Assembly (NCBI GenBank): GCA_943369755.1
Contig: CALROG020000019.1
Coordinates: forward strand, 6,117-70,116
Length of the DNA: 64,000 bases
Source: CALROG01 sp943369755
GTDB taxonomy: Bacteria > Pseudomonadota > Gammaproteobacteria > Burkholderiales > Burkholderiaceae_C
Direction: 5' to 3'
A program made the position numbers and the translations under genes. Under the pieces are notes generated by a model, which worked only from the letters and a program-made list of their open reading frames with translations, did not search any database and was not told the origin of the DNA. This document shows positions 42,144 through 50,574 of this stretch, one piece after another (positions within the stretch are counted from its first letter, which is position 1; each line of letters opens with the position of its first letter).

Positions 42144-44344
42144 CGGCGCGGCAGGGCGCGCTGAATTGCCTGTAAAAAGACCTCGCGCTGTTGCGGGTGA
42201 TCAATATGGCCGGCAATTGCCTTGATGAATGCGCTAAACGTCGGGCAATGGATGACTTCCTTGCGAATGATGAGCTTGGCCATGGGGCCGATGAACTTGC
42301 TCAGAGTGTGCTCAATCACCACCATTTCATTTGGCGGAATGTCCACCTGGCGCGTTGAATGCTGGGGTAAGGACGGGTCGGCGCGCAACGGTGGCGGCCG
42401 CGAGGGCTCTTGCCGTAGCACGGGTTGGCTCAGTGGCATGGAGCGGGGAGCTTGCGAAATGCCGGGTGTTGAGTGGCTGCGGCTTGCGCCTGGTTTGCTG
42501 GACACCGGCTGGCTGTGGCCTGGCTGGCTTTGGCTGTGGCTTTGCACCCCGCTGACAAAGGCTTCGCGGGCCTTGGCGTCCTGGATCGTTGGCCCTAGTG
42601 CTTCACGCAAATCGATGATGCTGCGCGACAACGGTTTGGCTTTGCTCACCAAAACGCGGGCCAGCGGGCCGATATGACGGGCGAGTTCGGCCTCCAACTC
42701 GGCAACCTGAGTCGGGTCCATCGGCTCAATCGAAGCCACAGGCACGGTCTGCGAATACCCGGTCGCCGGGCCTTCTCGCCGCGTCGTGCCGCGCGGCCCG
42801 GCGACAACCGAATAAACCTCATGCAGCCGCGCATGCTTGTCGCCAAACTGACCGAGGTACTCGAACAAACCGGCCGTGTCGTCGGTAATGCGTGAAATCA
42901 CGTCGTAGTAGGCGCGAGAGACCAGCACCTGGTTGGCTTGGGCGAAGTCCATGATGCGCTGCGCCACGTTGATGCCGTCGCCCACCACATTGACCCGCGC
43001 ATTGATGTCGGACACCACCCGTACTGGCCCCATGTGAAGACCGACCCGCACCGCGAGAAGGCTGCCATAGCGCTGGCTCAGCAGGTCGCGCAGCAGCATG
43101 GCACAGTGCAGCGCTTCCTCCGGGTCACCCAGGAAGCAGATCGCGGCGCCGTCGCCGGTGTCAATGGCAATACGGGTGCTTTCATCGACGCCGCGCAAAG
43201 CCTTTCCGAGCAGTTCATTGAACAGCTTCTTGAGCGCAACCTGGTCGTCGACCGAGCGGACCGAGTAGCCGATCAGGTCAAGGAACATGATGGTGCACAG
43301 CAGGTTCTTGCGGTTTGCGCTGGGCCCACCGGCCGACAGGCTGCTGGATACACCGGCGCCCGCCAGCACGTAGCTGGGCACGGTTGTCCCGGAGCGCTCG
43401 GTGCCAGCGGCGAGGCCGATGGACGCGTCTGGTCGCTCTGACCCTTGAATGGCTGCACGGAACAGCGCCGCTGTCTGCGGCCTGTGGGTTTCATCGGGCC
43501 GCAACGCCCAGTCAATGGCCTCCAGCATCGCGCTGCCAAATACGCTCGCGTCGGCCAGGCTGGAGGCCGGAAGCATGCTGTCGCTCTTCACCCGCGAGGC
43601 GGACTCTAGCGGCTTCTTGCCGGTGGTCATCCAGTACATGACTGCACCCAATGAGTAAACGTCGGTCCACGGTCCCTGGTTGCCTTGCGAGTGGTACTGC
43701 TCGAACGGTGCGAAACCGGGACTTACGATGTTGGTCATGTCGTGGTTCGCCGTAACCCGACGTGCCGCCCCGAAGTCCAGCAGCACCGGGGTCCCGTTAG
43801 CACGCACATAGATGTTGTCGGGCTTGATGTCGCGATGCAAAAAACCGGTCTTGTGCACGGCTTCCAGACCGTCGAGCAAGGGATAGACAATGGACAACAG
43901 GGCGCGTTGAGAAAGCGGGGCATTTTGCGGCACCCAGCGCTTCAGGGGGTCGCCAGATTCGTACTCCATGACGATGTAGGCCGTGTCGTTCTGGCTGAAG
44001 TAGCGCAACACGCGCACGATGTTGGGGTGGCGGAAGGTGGCCAGCGCGCGTGCCTCGTCCAGAAAGCGCTCAAGTCCCCACTGGTACTGGTTGACAATCT
44101 CGGGCGAGTCACCACGCACACGCACTGCGTGATTGGCCACCCGGGTGACCGATTCGCTGGGAAAATATTCCTTGATCGCGACGGGCAAGTCCAGATTGAC
44201 GTCGCGGGCCAGGTAGGTGATGCCGAAACCGCCGCCGCCCAGGGTGCGCTCGACCTGGTACTCCAGCAGCTTGTAGCCCGAGGGCAGGCAAGCTTCGTCA
44301 ACGGACGCGGCTGGAGGGGGAAGGGGGCCGTCTGCCAGGGCCAT
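42140..44344 (-). CDS. Ser/Thr protein kinase fused to class III nucleotide cyclase domain
   Basis: A 734-residue soluble multidomain protein without membrane segments. An N-terminal Hanks-type kinase (about 28-300) has glycine loop LGGGGFG, Lys58, HRDIKPDN (Asp172) and DFG (190-192), all active-site residues present. A class III cyclase homology domain (about 348-485) has metal Asp356 and Asp398 and transition-state Asn459/Arg463, but Ile at the usual substrate Lys. A Ser/Pro/Gln linker joins two copies of a 53-residue helical repeat (549-601 and 676-728). It begins 22 nt after the heme sensor gene, so it is the probable output of that sensor. Confidence 0.9.
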   Translation of the reverse strand: MALADGPLPPPAASVDEACLPSGYKLLEYQVERTLGGGGFGITYLARDVNLDLPVAIKEYFPSESVTRVANHAVRVRGDSPEIVNQYQWGLERFLDEARALATFRHPNIVRVLRYFSQNDTAYIVMEYESGDPLKRWVPQNAPLSQRALLSIVYPLLDGLEAVHKTGFLHRDIKPDNIYVRANGTPVLLDFGAARRVTANHDMTNIVSPGFAPFEQYHSQGNQGPWTDVYSLGAVMYWMTTGKKPLESASRVKSDSMLPASSLADASVFGSAMLEAIDWALRPDETHRPQTAALFRAAIQGSERPDASIGLAAGTERSGTTVPSYVLAGAGVSSSLSAGGPSANRKNLLCTIMFLDLIGYSVRSVDDQVALKKLFNELLGKALRGVDESTRIAIDTGDGAAICFLGDPEEALHCAMLLRDLLSQRYGSLLAVRVGLHMGPVRVVSDINARVNVVGDGINVAQRIMDFAQANQVLVSRAYYDVISRITDDTAGLFEYLGQFGDKHARLHEVYSVVAGPRGTTRREGPATGYSQTVPVASIEPMDPTQVAELEAELARHIGPLARVLVSKAKPLSRSIIDLREALGPTIQDAKAREAFVSGVQSHSQSQPGHSQPVSSKPGASRSHSTPGISQAPRSMPLSQPVLRQEPSRPPPLRADPSLPQHSTRQVDIPPNEMVVIEHTLSKFIGPMAKLIIRKEVIHCPTFSAFIKAIAGHIDHPQQREVFLQAIQRALPRR

Positions 44345-44366
44345 CAGGTGCTGTTCACTGCGGGGC

Positions 44367-45239
44367 TCATGTTTCGATCATCTGCATGGCTTTTTCCAGG
44401 CTACGGCGCATGCGGTTGAACGAACTGCCAAGAACTGACATTTCGTCCTTGCCCTTTTCGTTGAATTCGGGCTCGGAGAACTCGCCCGTGCTTATCTTGT
44501 CTGCCGCCTGCGACATACGCCTGATCGGGCGAACAATGAGCCAGCTCAGCATGACGTTGAGCACGACGAACACCACGGCGAACACGCCTGCGAGCGAGGC
44601 CATGAAGGTGGTGAACGCCCGGTCGGCATTGCGGATCGGGATCTCCATGGGCACCGTGACGACCTGTGCGCCCACGATCTCGTTGAGCTTCCAGCCGAAT
44701 CCGTTGGCTTCGCCGTAGATCTTCACCATGGTGGGCGGTGCCATGGCTGCCGTGGTGTGGCAGCTCAGGCAGGCCGGATTGAGAATCTGGATTGGCTTGG
44801 CGATGAACAGGCTGCGCCCGACGGATGACTGCCGTTCCGATACGATTTCCTTGAGCTCACTGTGCTGGCGGAACTGCTGCACAAGATCGGCCTCCCAGTC
44901 GGCCGCGCGGTCTCGCGGATTGGTGGGGTTGAGCGTTGCTTCCTTGTAGCTGTATTCGGGATACTTCTTTTGTAATTGGCTGATGGCTTCAGTGGCAGCG
45001 TAGGCGGGGATCGTCTGGGGCAGAAAGACTTCTTCGAGCTGCTTGATCAGGTGCGGTTGAATCTGGGTGATTGTGTAGGTCCGCACCGATGTGGCCACTT
45101 CCATCATGAGGCGAGCATCGCGAACCACTTCGTCGCGGGCATTGGCCAGAAGCAGTTGGCGAGAGACGAAACCGGCAGCACCGAAGCCGGCCAGGAACAC
45201 GATGACCAACACCAGGTTGAATTTCAGCCGCAGTCCCAT
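44367..45239 (-). CDS. Membrane c-heme sensor (Tll0287-like/DUF3365) with HAMP domain
   Basis: A 290-residue membrane protein: N-terminal transmembrane helix (9-24), a periplasmic domain of about 180 residues resembling Tll0287-like/DUF3365 sensors with one c-type heme motif CLSCH (157-161), a second transmembrane helix (about 213-235), and a HAMP domain with a short coiled coil (236-288) where the protein ends. It has no output domain, which points to the adjacent kinase-cyclase as partner. Start chosen at 45239 for its AAGGAG site; the frame is open to 45320. A TATAAA box (minus, 45267-45272) lies upstream. Confidence 0.87.
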   Translation of the reverse strand: MGLRLKFNLVLVIVFLAGFGAAGFVSRQLLLANARDEVVRDARLMMEVATSVRTYTITQIQPHLIKQLEEVFLPQTIPAYAATEAISQLQKKYPEYSYKEATLNPTNPRDRAADWEADLVQQFRQHSELKEIVSERQSSVGRSLFIAKPIQILNPACLSCHTTAAMAPPTMVKIYGEANGFGWKLNEIVGAQVVTVPMEIPIRNADRAFTTFMASLAGVFAVVFVVLNVMLSWLIVRPIRRMSQAADKISTGEFSEPEFNEKGKDEMSVLGSSFNRMRRSLEKAMQMIET

Positions 45240-45306
45240 GCCCGCTCTCCTTGTTGTGAGGGCGATTTTATACGGCATCACCTTGTAACAACGGGATAAT
45301 CGGGGG

Positions 45307-46041
45307 ATGTCTGCTCCCAAAGTCCTTTTCGGGTTTCATGCCGTCGGCGTGCGGCTCAAGACCGCGCCGCGGTCAATTCTTGAAATCTACGTCGATCCCA
45401 CCCGCAAGGACGCCCGCATGCGCCAGTTTCTGGAGCGTGCAAATGATGCCGGTGTGCGTATCGTTGAGGCCGACGGTTTGCGGCTGGCCAAGCTCGCGGG
45501 CAGCCATGGGCATCAGGGCGTCGCCGCCCGTGCTGAAACTGTCGCCCAAGTGCATTCGCTGGATGACTTGCTGGACTCGATCAGCGGTCCACCGCTACTG
45601 CTGGTGCTGGACGGTGTGACGGACCCGCACAACCTGGGGGCCTGCCTGCGGGTAGCCGATGGGGCCGGTGCGCACGCCGTGATTGCGCCCAAGGACCACG
45701 CGGTTGGCGTCAACGCGACGGTGGCCAAGGTGGCCAGCGGTGCGGCTGAAACCGTGCCGTATTTCATGGTGACCAATCTGGCCCGCACCCTCGGGGAGCT
45801 AAAGGAGCGCAGCATCTGGTGCATCGGCACCAGTGACGATGCGCCCAAAACCGTCTACCAAACCGACCTCAAGGGGCCGGTGGCCCTGGTACTGGGTGCT
45901 GAAGGGCAGGGCATGCGCCAGCTCACACGCAAGACCTGCGACGAACTGGTTGGCATTCCGATGCGTGGGGCGGTTGAGAGCCTGAACGTCTCCGTTGCCA
46001 GTGGCGTTTGCCTTTATGAGGCTTTGCGCCAGCGCAGCTGA
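45307..46041 (+). CDS. rlmB: 23S rRNA (guanosine-2'-O)-methyltransferase RlmB
   Basis: A 244-residue SPOUT methyltransferase modifying G2251 of 23S rRNA. An N-terminal L30e-like substrate-binding domain (LFGFHAVGVRL) precedes the knotted domain with motifs LDGVTDPHNLGACLR, LVLGAEGQGMRQLT and SLNVSVASGVCLYEALR. A GATAAT box ends 6 nt before the ATG, which would give a leaderless message; no normal Shine-Dalgarno spacing is seen. Convergent with the next gene, 12-nt gap. Confidence 0.94.
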   Translation: MSAPKVLFGFHAVGVRLKTAPRSILEIYVDPTRKDARMRQFLERANDAGVRIVEADGLRLAKLAGSHGHQGVAARAETVAQVHSLDDLLDSISGPPLLLVLDGVTDPHNLGACLRVADGAGAHAVIAPKDHAVGVNATVAKVASGAAETVPYFMVTNLARTLGELKERSIWCIGTSDDAPKTVYQTDLKGPVALVLGAEGQGMRQLTRKTCDELVGIPMRGAVESLNVSVASGVCLYEALRQRS

Positions 46042-46053
46042 AAAGCGCCAGAC

Positions 46054-48237
46054 TCAGCTCAGAAAGCCGGCGAGGCGCTGCAGGATCGATTCCGACTCGG
46101 CATACAGCCCAACCCCATGCAGCACCTTGGCCGAAGCCAAATCATTGCGTGCAGTCAGATCGGCCTTGACGGCCTCGGCATCTGCCGGACTCAAGCCAGG
46201 TGTGGACAGCGCGAGCTGGGTTAGTTCGGCGGCCTTGCCGCGCAACCCGGCCTCGGCGTTCAGCAGTGCGAGTTGCGAGAGCGCCTGGGCGCGCTCCAGC
46301 GGCGGTCGACCCATGGCCAGGGTTTGCAGCGCGGCCTGCGCCGCCTGAACCTTCTCATGGGCAGCACCCACAGACAGATTGGCCATGGAACGCAACAGTG
46401 CAGCGCGGTCTGGGACGCTGCTAACCTTGGACGCCAGAGCCAGGCCGGCAATCAGGCTCTGGGTGGCTTTTTCCTGCTGGCCAAGTTGCTCTTTGATATG
46501 AAAATCGATGGCATGCAAGCGCGCTTGCGACGAGGCGTCCGGGGCCTGCTTGATCAGCGATTCAATTTGGGCTGCTGCAGCTTGCGCCTTGTTCCAGGCC
46601 CCCGACTTTGCTCCAGCCGTTACCTCGGCCTTGACCACTTCGGCGAGCGCTACCGCCCAGTCACCGGTGAGGGCGTTGCGCTGATTCACGTCCGATACCG
46701 ACTTGAGCGCCTCACCGGCCTGCGTCAAAAAGGCCCTGGCGGCGTCGAGCGGCAATTGTTCCTGCCGGCTCAGCGTGATACCCATGCGACTGAGCACCCG
46801 CGCCCGGTCTGCGGCGTCGGGCAGTTCCTTGGCACCGGCGAGTAACGCATCCAGTGCCTTGCGCGCATCAGCCCCACGAACAGAACCAACTGCCCATGCA
46901 CGAATTTCAAGATCCGCTGACCGAAATGCCGTTGCCGCCAGCGCATCACCGGATAGTGTGGGGTTTGTTTTTAGCGCTTTCATCATGCCCAGCGCCCGAG
47001 GCAATTGCCTCATCTCTGCGAGCTGTTTCGCCAGTTCTATCGACAAAAGCATGCGAGCACGCGGCGGAATTCCAGAGGCGGAGTCACCGCCGCTACTGCT
47101 GGGTCCGCTGCCGCTCGTTGAGCCGCTGGGCACAGAAGCCCCGACACCGGCAGCACCACCCCCGGCGGCACCACTGCTCGCAGCGCCACTACCACCCGCA
47201 GCGCCACTACCACCTTTTGATGAACCTCCTGGCAGCGTACCTGCCATGGCGCGGTCGGCCGTGTTGTTGCCTACAGATTTAGCCAAGGCTTTGGAGGCTG
47301 CGAGCGCTTGCTCAACAGAGAGGCCTTTGCCGCCTACATTTTTGCCGCCAAAGCTTTGCATCAGTTCGTCGTCGATATCAGGGTCGCCAACCGCTGCGGC
47401 TACGGCATCGCCACCAGCACCACCAGCACCGCCAGCACCGCCAGCACCGCCAGCACCGCCACCGGCACCGTCTTTTGGCCCCACACTGGAGAGCATCTTG
47501 TCTACGTCTCCTGCTCCTGCCGCCTTGGCTTCCGCCGGGGCGGTAGCTTGCGCGGCCCCCGAAGCGCGTTCCCATGACCAACCATCGGGACCCAAACCCT
47601 TGCCGCCAACGAATGCAAGGCCACCCATCAACACGACTGCGATCCCTTTCGCGATTGCGGGGCCTCGTCCGGCGCGTTTGATGCCGTACTTGGCTTCCAG
47701 TTCGGCTCGCACTTGAGCACGCAATGATGCTTCGAGGGCATCTTTCGCACTCTTGTCGGCATCTTTCGCGTCACGTGAGGCCTGAAAGTCGAGCTTGGCG
47801 CGCTCCTGCTCCATGATCTTTCGACGCAGCGCAGTTTCGTCAGTAAACTTGTCTACGAAAATCCCGCAATTTGGACATTGACGGCTTTCCGGGAGCACCA
47901 CGCGCTGTTTGCAGGATGGGCAGCCAAACAGGCCATCAAACGAGCCTGCAACCATTGACGCGACGGATAGTACGGGGGTGACTTCCACCGTGAGGCCGGC
48001 TTTGGTGAACTGTTCGCGAGCCTTGTCGGCGCGCTCACGGGTTACGCTGGCCCCGATTTTGGCTTGCGGTGTGTTGCGCAGCACCGCAATGAGCTTCTCC
48101 ACTCTGTCGGCCGGGATCTCTGCAACGGTGAGTGCGCGCTGCTCAATATCCTGAATGCGTGCGCCAGACGGCATTTTGACGACCACGTCAAACAGCGGTA
48201 CCGCGGATTCTTGTGGACCTTCTTGGGCGTCGCTCAT
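46054..48237 (-). CDS. Large zinc-ribbon, Gly-rich membrane protein, unknown function
   Basis: A 727-residue protein. An N-terminal domain of about 90 residues (alpha/beta pattern) is followed by a zinc ribbon with CPSC (106-109) and CPNC (121-124), a charged helix, one membrane segment (193-212), a long Gly/Ala/Ser-rich linker including GGA triplets from a 9-bp tandem DNA repeat, and a C-terminal half of helical TPR-like repeats. I recognise no enzyme motif. A Zn ribbon before one membrane helix recalls MJ0042-type envelope proteins. The ATG at 48237 has a GGAG site; the frame is open to 48273. Confidence 0.75.
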   Translation of the reverse strand: MSDAQEGPQESAVPLFDVVVKMPSGARIQDIEQRALTVAEIPADRVEKLIAVLRNTPQAKIGASVTRERADKAREQFTKAGLTVEVTPVLSVASMVAGSFDGLFGCPSCKQRVVLPESRQCPNCGIFVDKFTDETALRRKIMEQERAKLDFQASRDAKDADKSAKDALEASLRAQVRAELEAKYGIKRAGRGPAIAKGIAVVLMGGLAFVGGKGLGPDGWSWERASGAAQATAPAEAKAAGAGDVDKMLSSVGPKDGAGGGAGGAGGAGGAGGAGGDAVAAAVGDPDIDDELMQSFGGKNVGGKGLSVEQALAASKALAKSVGNNTADRAMAGTLPGGSSKGGSGAAGGSGAASSGAAGGGAAGVGASVPSGSTSGSGPSSSGGDSASGIPPRARMLLSIELAKQLAEMRQLPRALGMMKALKTNPTLSGDALAATAFRSADLEIRAWAVGSVRGADARKALDALLAGAKELPDAADRARVLSRMGITLSRQEQLPLDAARAFLTQAGEALKSVSDVNQRNALTGDWAVALAEVVKAEVTAGAKSGAWNKAQAAAAQIESLIKQAPDASSQARLHAIDFHIKEQLGQQEKATQSLIAGLALASKVSSVPDRAALLRSMANLSVGAAHEKVQAAQAALQTLAMGRPPLERAQALSQLALLNAEAGLRGKAAELTQLALSTPGLSPADAEAVKADLTARNDLASAKVLHGVGLYAESESILQRLAGFLS
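47411..47455. repeat. 9-bp in-frame tandem repeat (5 units)
   Basis: Two CCACCAGCA units and three CCGCCAGCA units follow directly, with degenerate copies beyond. On the coding (minus) strand they encode Gly-Gly-Ala triplets. Unit changes would alter linker length without a frameshift. Confidence 0.85.
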
Positions 48238-48307
48238 TTGCTCTCCAATTTGACGTAACACAAAGTGTATCAATGAGTAGCCGACGCGCGGGCGTGTAAC
48301 TTGTAAC

Positions 48308-48880
48308 TCAAATCAGCCCCATGGCACCCAAGGCGGCCCCAGCGCCCAGCAGCCACAGCAAGTGCACCTTGCTGCGGGAGACGATCAGGGCGGTGATTCC
48401 GGCTACAAGCCATACCGGCCAATCGGTCAACTTGTATTGGCTGCCGGTGGCCAGAACCCAGCCAGTGGCGACCAGCAGGGCGATCACGATCGGGGCCATG
48501 CCTTGCTTGAAGGCACGCACGGTACGTCGCTCGCGATTTCGGTGGCCCCAGCGTGCCGCCAGGTAGGCCAGTGTGGTGCTGGGCAACAAGATTCCCAGCA
48601 TTGTGACGCTCAGGCCCAAGAGTGCGGTGGGCAGGCCACCGGCGTTCAGGCCGACGTGCCATCCCATCAGCGCAACAAACAGGACGTTCGGGCCCGGTGC
48701 CGCCTGCGCAATGGCAACCGATGCAGTGAATTGTGGGTCAGTCATCCAGTGCTGCTGGTCTACCAGGTAACGGTGCATGTCGGGCACCACCGTGATGGCG
48801 CCGCCCACTGCCAGCAGCGAGAGCGAGGCGAAGTGCAGCAGCAACTGCCACCAGTCCGCGGGTGTCAGAACAATGCTCAT
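48308..48880 (-). CDS. Chromate transporter half-subunit (short CHR domain, second of pair)
   Basis: A 190-residue membrane protein with about six hydrophobic helices and the CHR-family motif AQAAPGPNVLF after an LLAVGGAITVVPDMHR segment. Short-chain CHR proteins work as pairs of opposite topology that export chromate by proton motive force. ATG at 48880 overlaps the stop of the first half (ATGA). The C-terminus ends just before the spacer to the zinc-ribbon gene. Some CHR proteins have other anion substrates, so chromate itself is family-based inference. Confidence 0.88.
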   Translation of the reverse strand: MSIVLTPADWWQLLLHFASLSLLAVGGAITVVPDMHRYLVDQQHWMTDPQFTASVAIAQAAPGPNVLFVALMGWHVGLNAGGLPTALLGLSVTMLGILLPSTTLAYLAARWGHRNRERRTVRAFKQGMAPIVIALLVATGWVLATGSQYKLTDWPVWLVAGITALIVSRSKVHLLWLLGAGAALGAMGLI

Positions 48881-49476
48881 TCGGCAATCTTTCGCCAGGT
48901 CAGTACGCAGGCCAGTCCCCACAGGCTCAACAGCACCCAGACCAGGGGCAGGCGCAGCAGCGCCACGCCGACGAAGCACAGCGCACCCAGCGTGACGCAC
49001 AACGGGACACCCAGCGGGTGTTTGCGCAAGGCACCGAAGAGCTTGAAGCCAGTGGCGGCAATCAACCCGGCCGCCACCGCACCCATGCCCCGCAGCGCAC
49101 CTGCAACTTGCGCGTTGTCGGCAAATTGCGCATAGGCCAGCGCCAGCAACAAAACCACAACCATCGGTGCGGCCAACATTCCGGCCAATGAGGCAACGGC
49201 ACCACGCAAGCCGAAGTAGCGGTCGCCGATCATCATCGCAAGATTGACCACGTTGGGTCCAGGCAGGATCTGCGCCACAGCCCAATCTTCGACGAACTGC
49301 TCACGCGACATCCAGCGCTTTTTTTCTACGAGTTCGCGCTGCACCACCGCCAGCACGCCGCCAAACCCTTGCAACGCCAACCAGGTGAATGACCAAAACA
49401 GGTCGGCCAGTGAGCTTGGGGTATTGGGCGGTGTCGGCGCTGCCTGTCCAGGCGGCGCTTCTGAGGGCGATGACAT
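48877..49476 (-). CDS. Chromate transporter half-subunit (short CHR domain, first of pair)
   Basis: A 199-residue membrane protein opening with a disordered Ser/Pro-rich stretch, then the CHR motifs FTWLALQGFGGVLAVVQ, AQILPGPNVVNLAMMIG and several membrane helices. It is coupled by ATGA overlap to the second half. ATG at 49476 is preferred; GATAAT on the minus strand (49483-49488) lies 6 nt before it with no Shine-Dalgarno. No chrB regulator is nearby. Confidence 0.88.
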   Translation of the reverse strand: MSSPSEAPPGQAAPTPPNTPSSLADLFWSFTWLALQGFGGVLAVVQRELVEKKRWMSREQFVEDWAVAQILPGPNVVNLAMMIGDRYFGLRGAVASLAGMLAAPMVVVLLLALAYAQFADNAQVAGALRGMGAVAAGLIAATGFKLFGALRKHPLGVPLCVTLGALCFVGVALLRLPLVWVLLSLWGLACVLTWRKIAE

Positions 49477-49557
49477 GGTGCGATTATCGGGTGAGCTGGC
49501 TTTGCATGCCTGCGTGGCGCGCTTCCTGGGTTTCAACCACACGGCGCGGCGCCAGCG

Positions 49558-50508
49558 TTACAACATCAGCTCCCATGTCTCGCTGACCAGTTCATGGCCG
49601 AAGGCGGTGTAAGGTTCGGTGTTGACCAGCACGAATCCGCGTTTGCCATAGATGCCGCGCGCAGCTGTCAAGATGCTGTTGGTCCATAGCACCATTTTTT
49701 TGTAACCCTTGCTGCGGGCGAAGGCGATGCATTCATCCGTCATTCGATTGCCCAAACCCAGGCCGCGCGCAGCGGGTGTGAGAATCAACATACGCAGTTG
49801 CGCCACAGTTTTGCTTTTTCGCACGACAAAGACCGAACCAACGCGCTGCGCGTCAAGCTCGGCGATCCAGCAACGCTCCCAAAGCGGGTCAAAATTCTTG
49901 AGAAACTCGGCACCGATACCCGCTACCAGCGCCTCAAAATCGGCGTTCCAGCCGTACTCGCGGGCGTAAATTTCGCCATGTTGCTGGATGACCCAGCCCA
50001 CATCACCAGGCCGCTGCTCACGCAGCACGACAGTACGGGTTGAGCTCGTTGCAGGGGTGTCGCGCGGGCCCAGCAGGCGCAACACGGTGCCCATGGCGTT
50101 GACCAGCTGGTACCTGTCGGCCTCGGGGAGGGCGTCCAGCATGGCTGCGGCGTCGTCGCGTGACTGTTGTTGCAGTGGTGCAAACACAGCATGCCCTGCG
50201 TCTGTGAGCCGCAGCAGACTTTGGCGTGCGTCGGCGGGTGAGGGCGCGCGAGCCAGCCAGCCATTGGCCTCGAACCGCCGCAGCACGCGGCTCAGGTAGC
50301 CGGAATCCAGCGCCAGGTCGCGCGCCAGTTCGGTGGCGGTGGGCTGGTCGCGGTGCGCCAGCTCGTACAACACGCGTACTTCCGTCAGCGAAAAGCTGCT
50401 GCCCAGGTAGGGGTCCAGCACGCCGATGCGCTGGGTATAGAAACGGTTGAAGGCGCGCAATTGCCGCACGTGGCTGACAGACGGGGAGTTCATGCCTGCC
50501 ATCGTCAT
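49558..50508 (-). CDS. MarR-type regulator fused to GNAT acetyltransferase
   Basis: About 316 residues. The N-terminal winged helix-turn-helix (roughly 10-150) carries FSLTEVRVLYELAHRDQPTATELARDL and the wing ADARQSLLRLTDAG, typical of MarR. The C-terminal GNAT domain (about 160-316) has the acetyl-CoA loop region LILTPAARGLGLGNRMTDECIAFARSKGYKK and GFV near the end. Such fusions usually repress or sense small-molecule conditions. ATGs at 50508, 50502 and 50493 are possible starts. A TTGAC-TTT-GTCAA palindrome lies just upstream, between it and the divergent peptidase. Confidence 0.9.
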   Translation of the reverse strand: MTMAGMNSPSVSHVRQLRAFNRFYTQRIGVLDPYLGSSFSLTEVRVLYELAHRDQPTATELARDLALDSGYLSRVLRRFEANGWLARAPSPADARQSLLRLTDAGHAVFAPLQQQSRDDAAAMLDALPEADRYQLVNAMGTVLRLLGPRDTPATSSTRTVVLREQRPGDVGWVIQQHGEIYAREYGWNADFEALVAGIGAEFLKNFDPLWERCWIAELDAQRVGSVFVVRKSKTVAQLRMLILTPAARGLGLGNRMTDECIAFARSKGYKKMVLWTNSILTAARGIYGKRGFVLVNTEPYTAFGHELVSETWELML

Positions 50509-50510
50509 AT

Positions 50511-50535
50511 AGTTACTTGACTTTGTCAACCAATT
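50511..50535. promoter_or_regulatory. Palindromic operator candidate between MarR-GNAT gene and M20 peptidase
   Basis: TTGAC (50517-50521), TTT, GTCAA (50525-50529), a perfect 5+3+5 inverted repeat with partial outer symmetry (AGTT and AATT). It overlaps a TTGACT that could serve as -35 for the peptidase gene, as expected of a MarR-type operator. Confidence 0.6.
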
Positions 50536-50574
50536 TGGGTTTATGCTGGCAAACTTAATCACGAGGAGACCCCA

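Noticed and set aside
45283..45300. TTGTAA and GATAAT as a promoter pair for rlmB
   Set aside because: The spacer is only 6 nt; the GATAAT is kept as a candidate -10 but not with this -35.
47411..47468. CRISPR-like repeat array
   Set aside because: The units are 9 bp, in frame and without spacers; this is a coding minisatellite.
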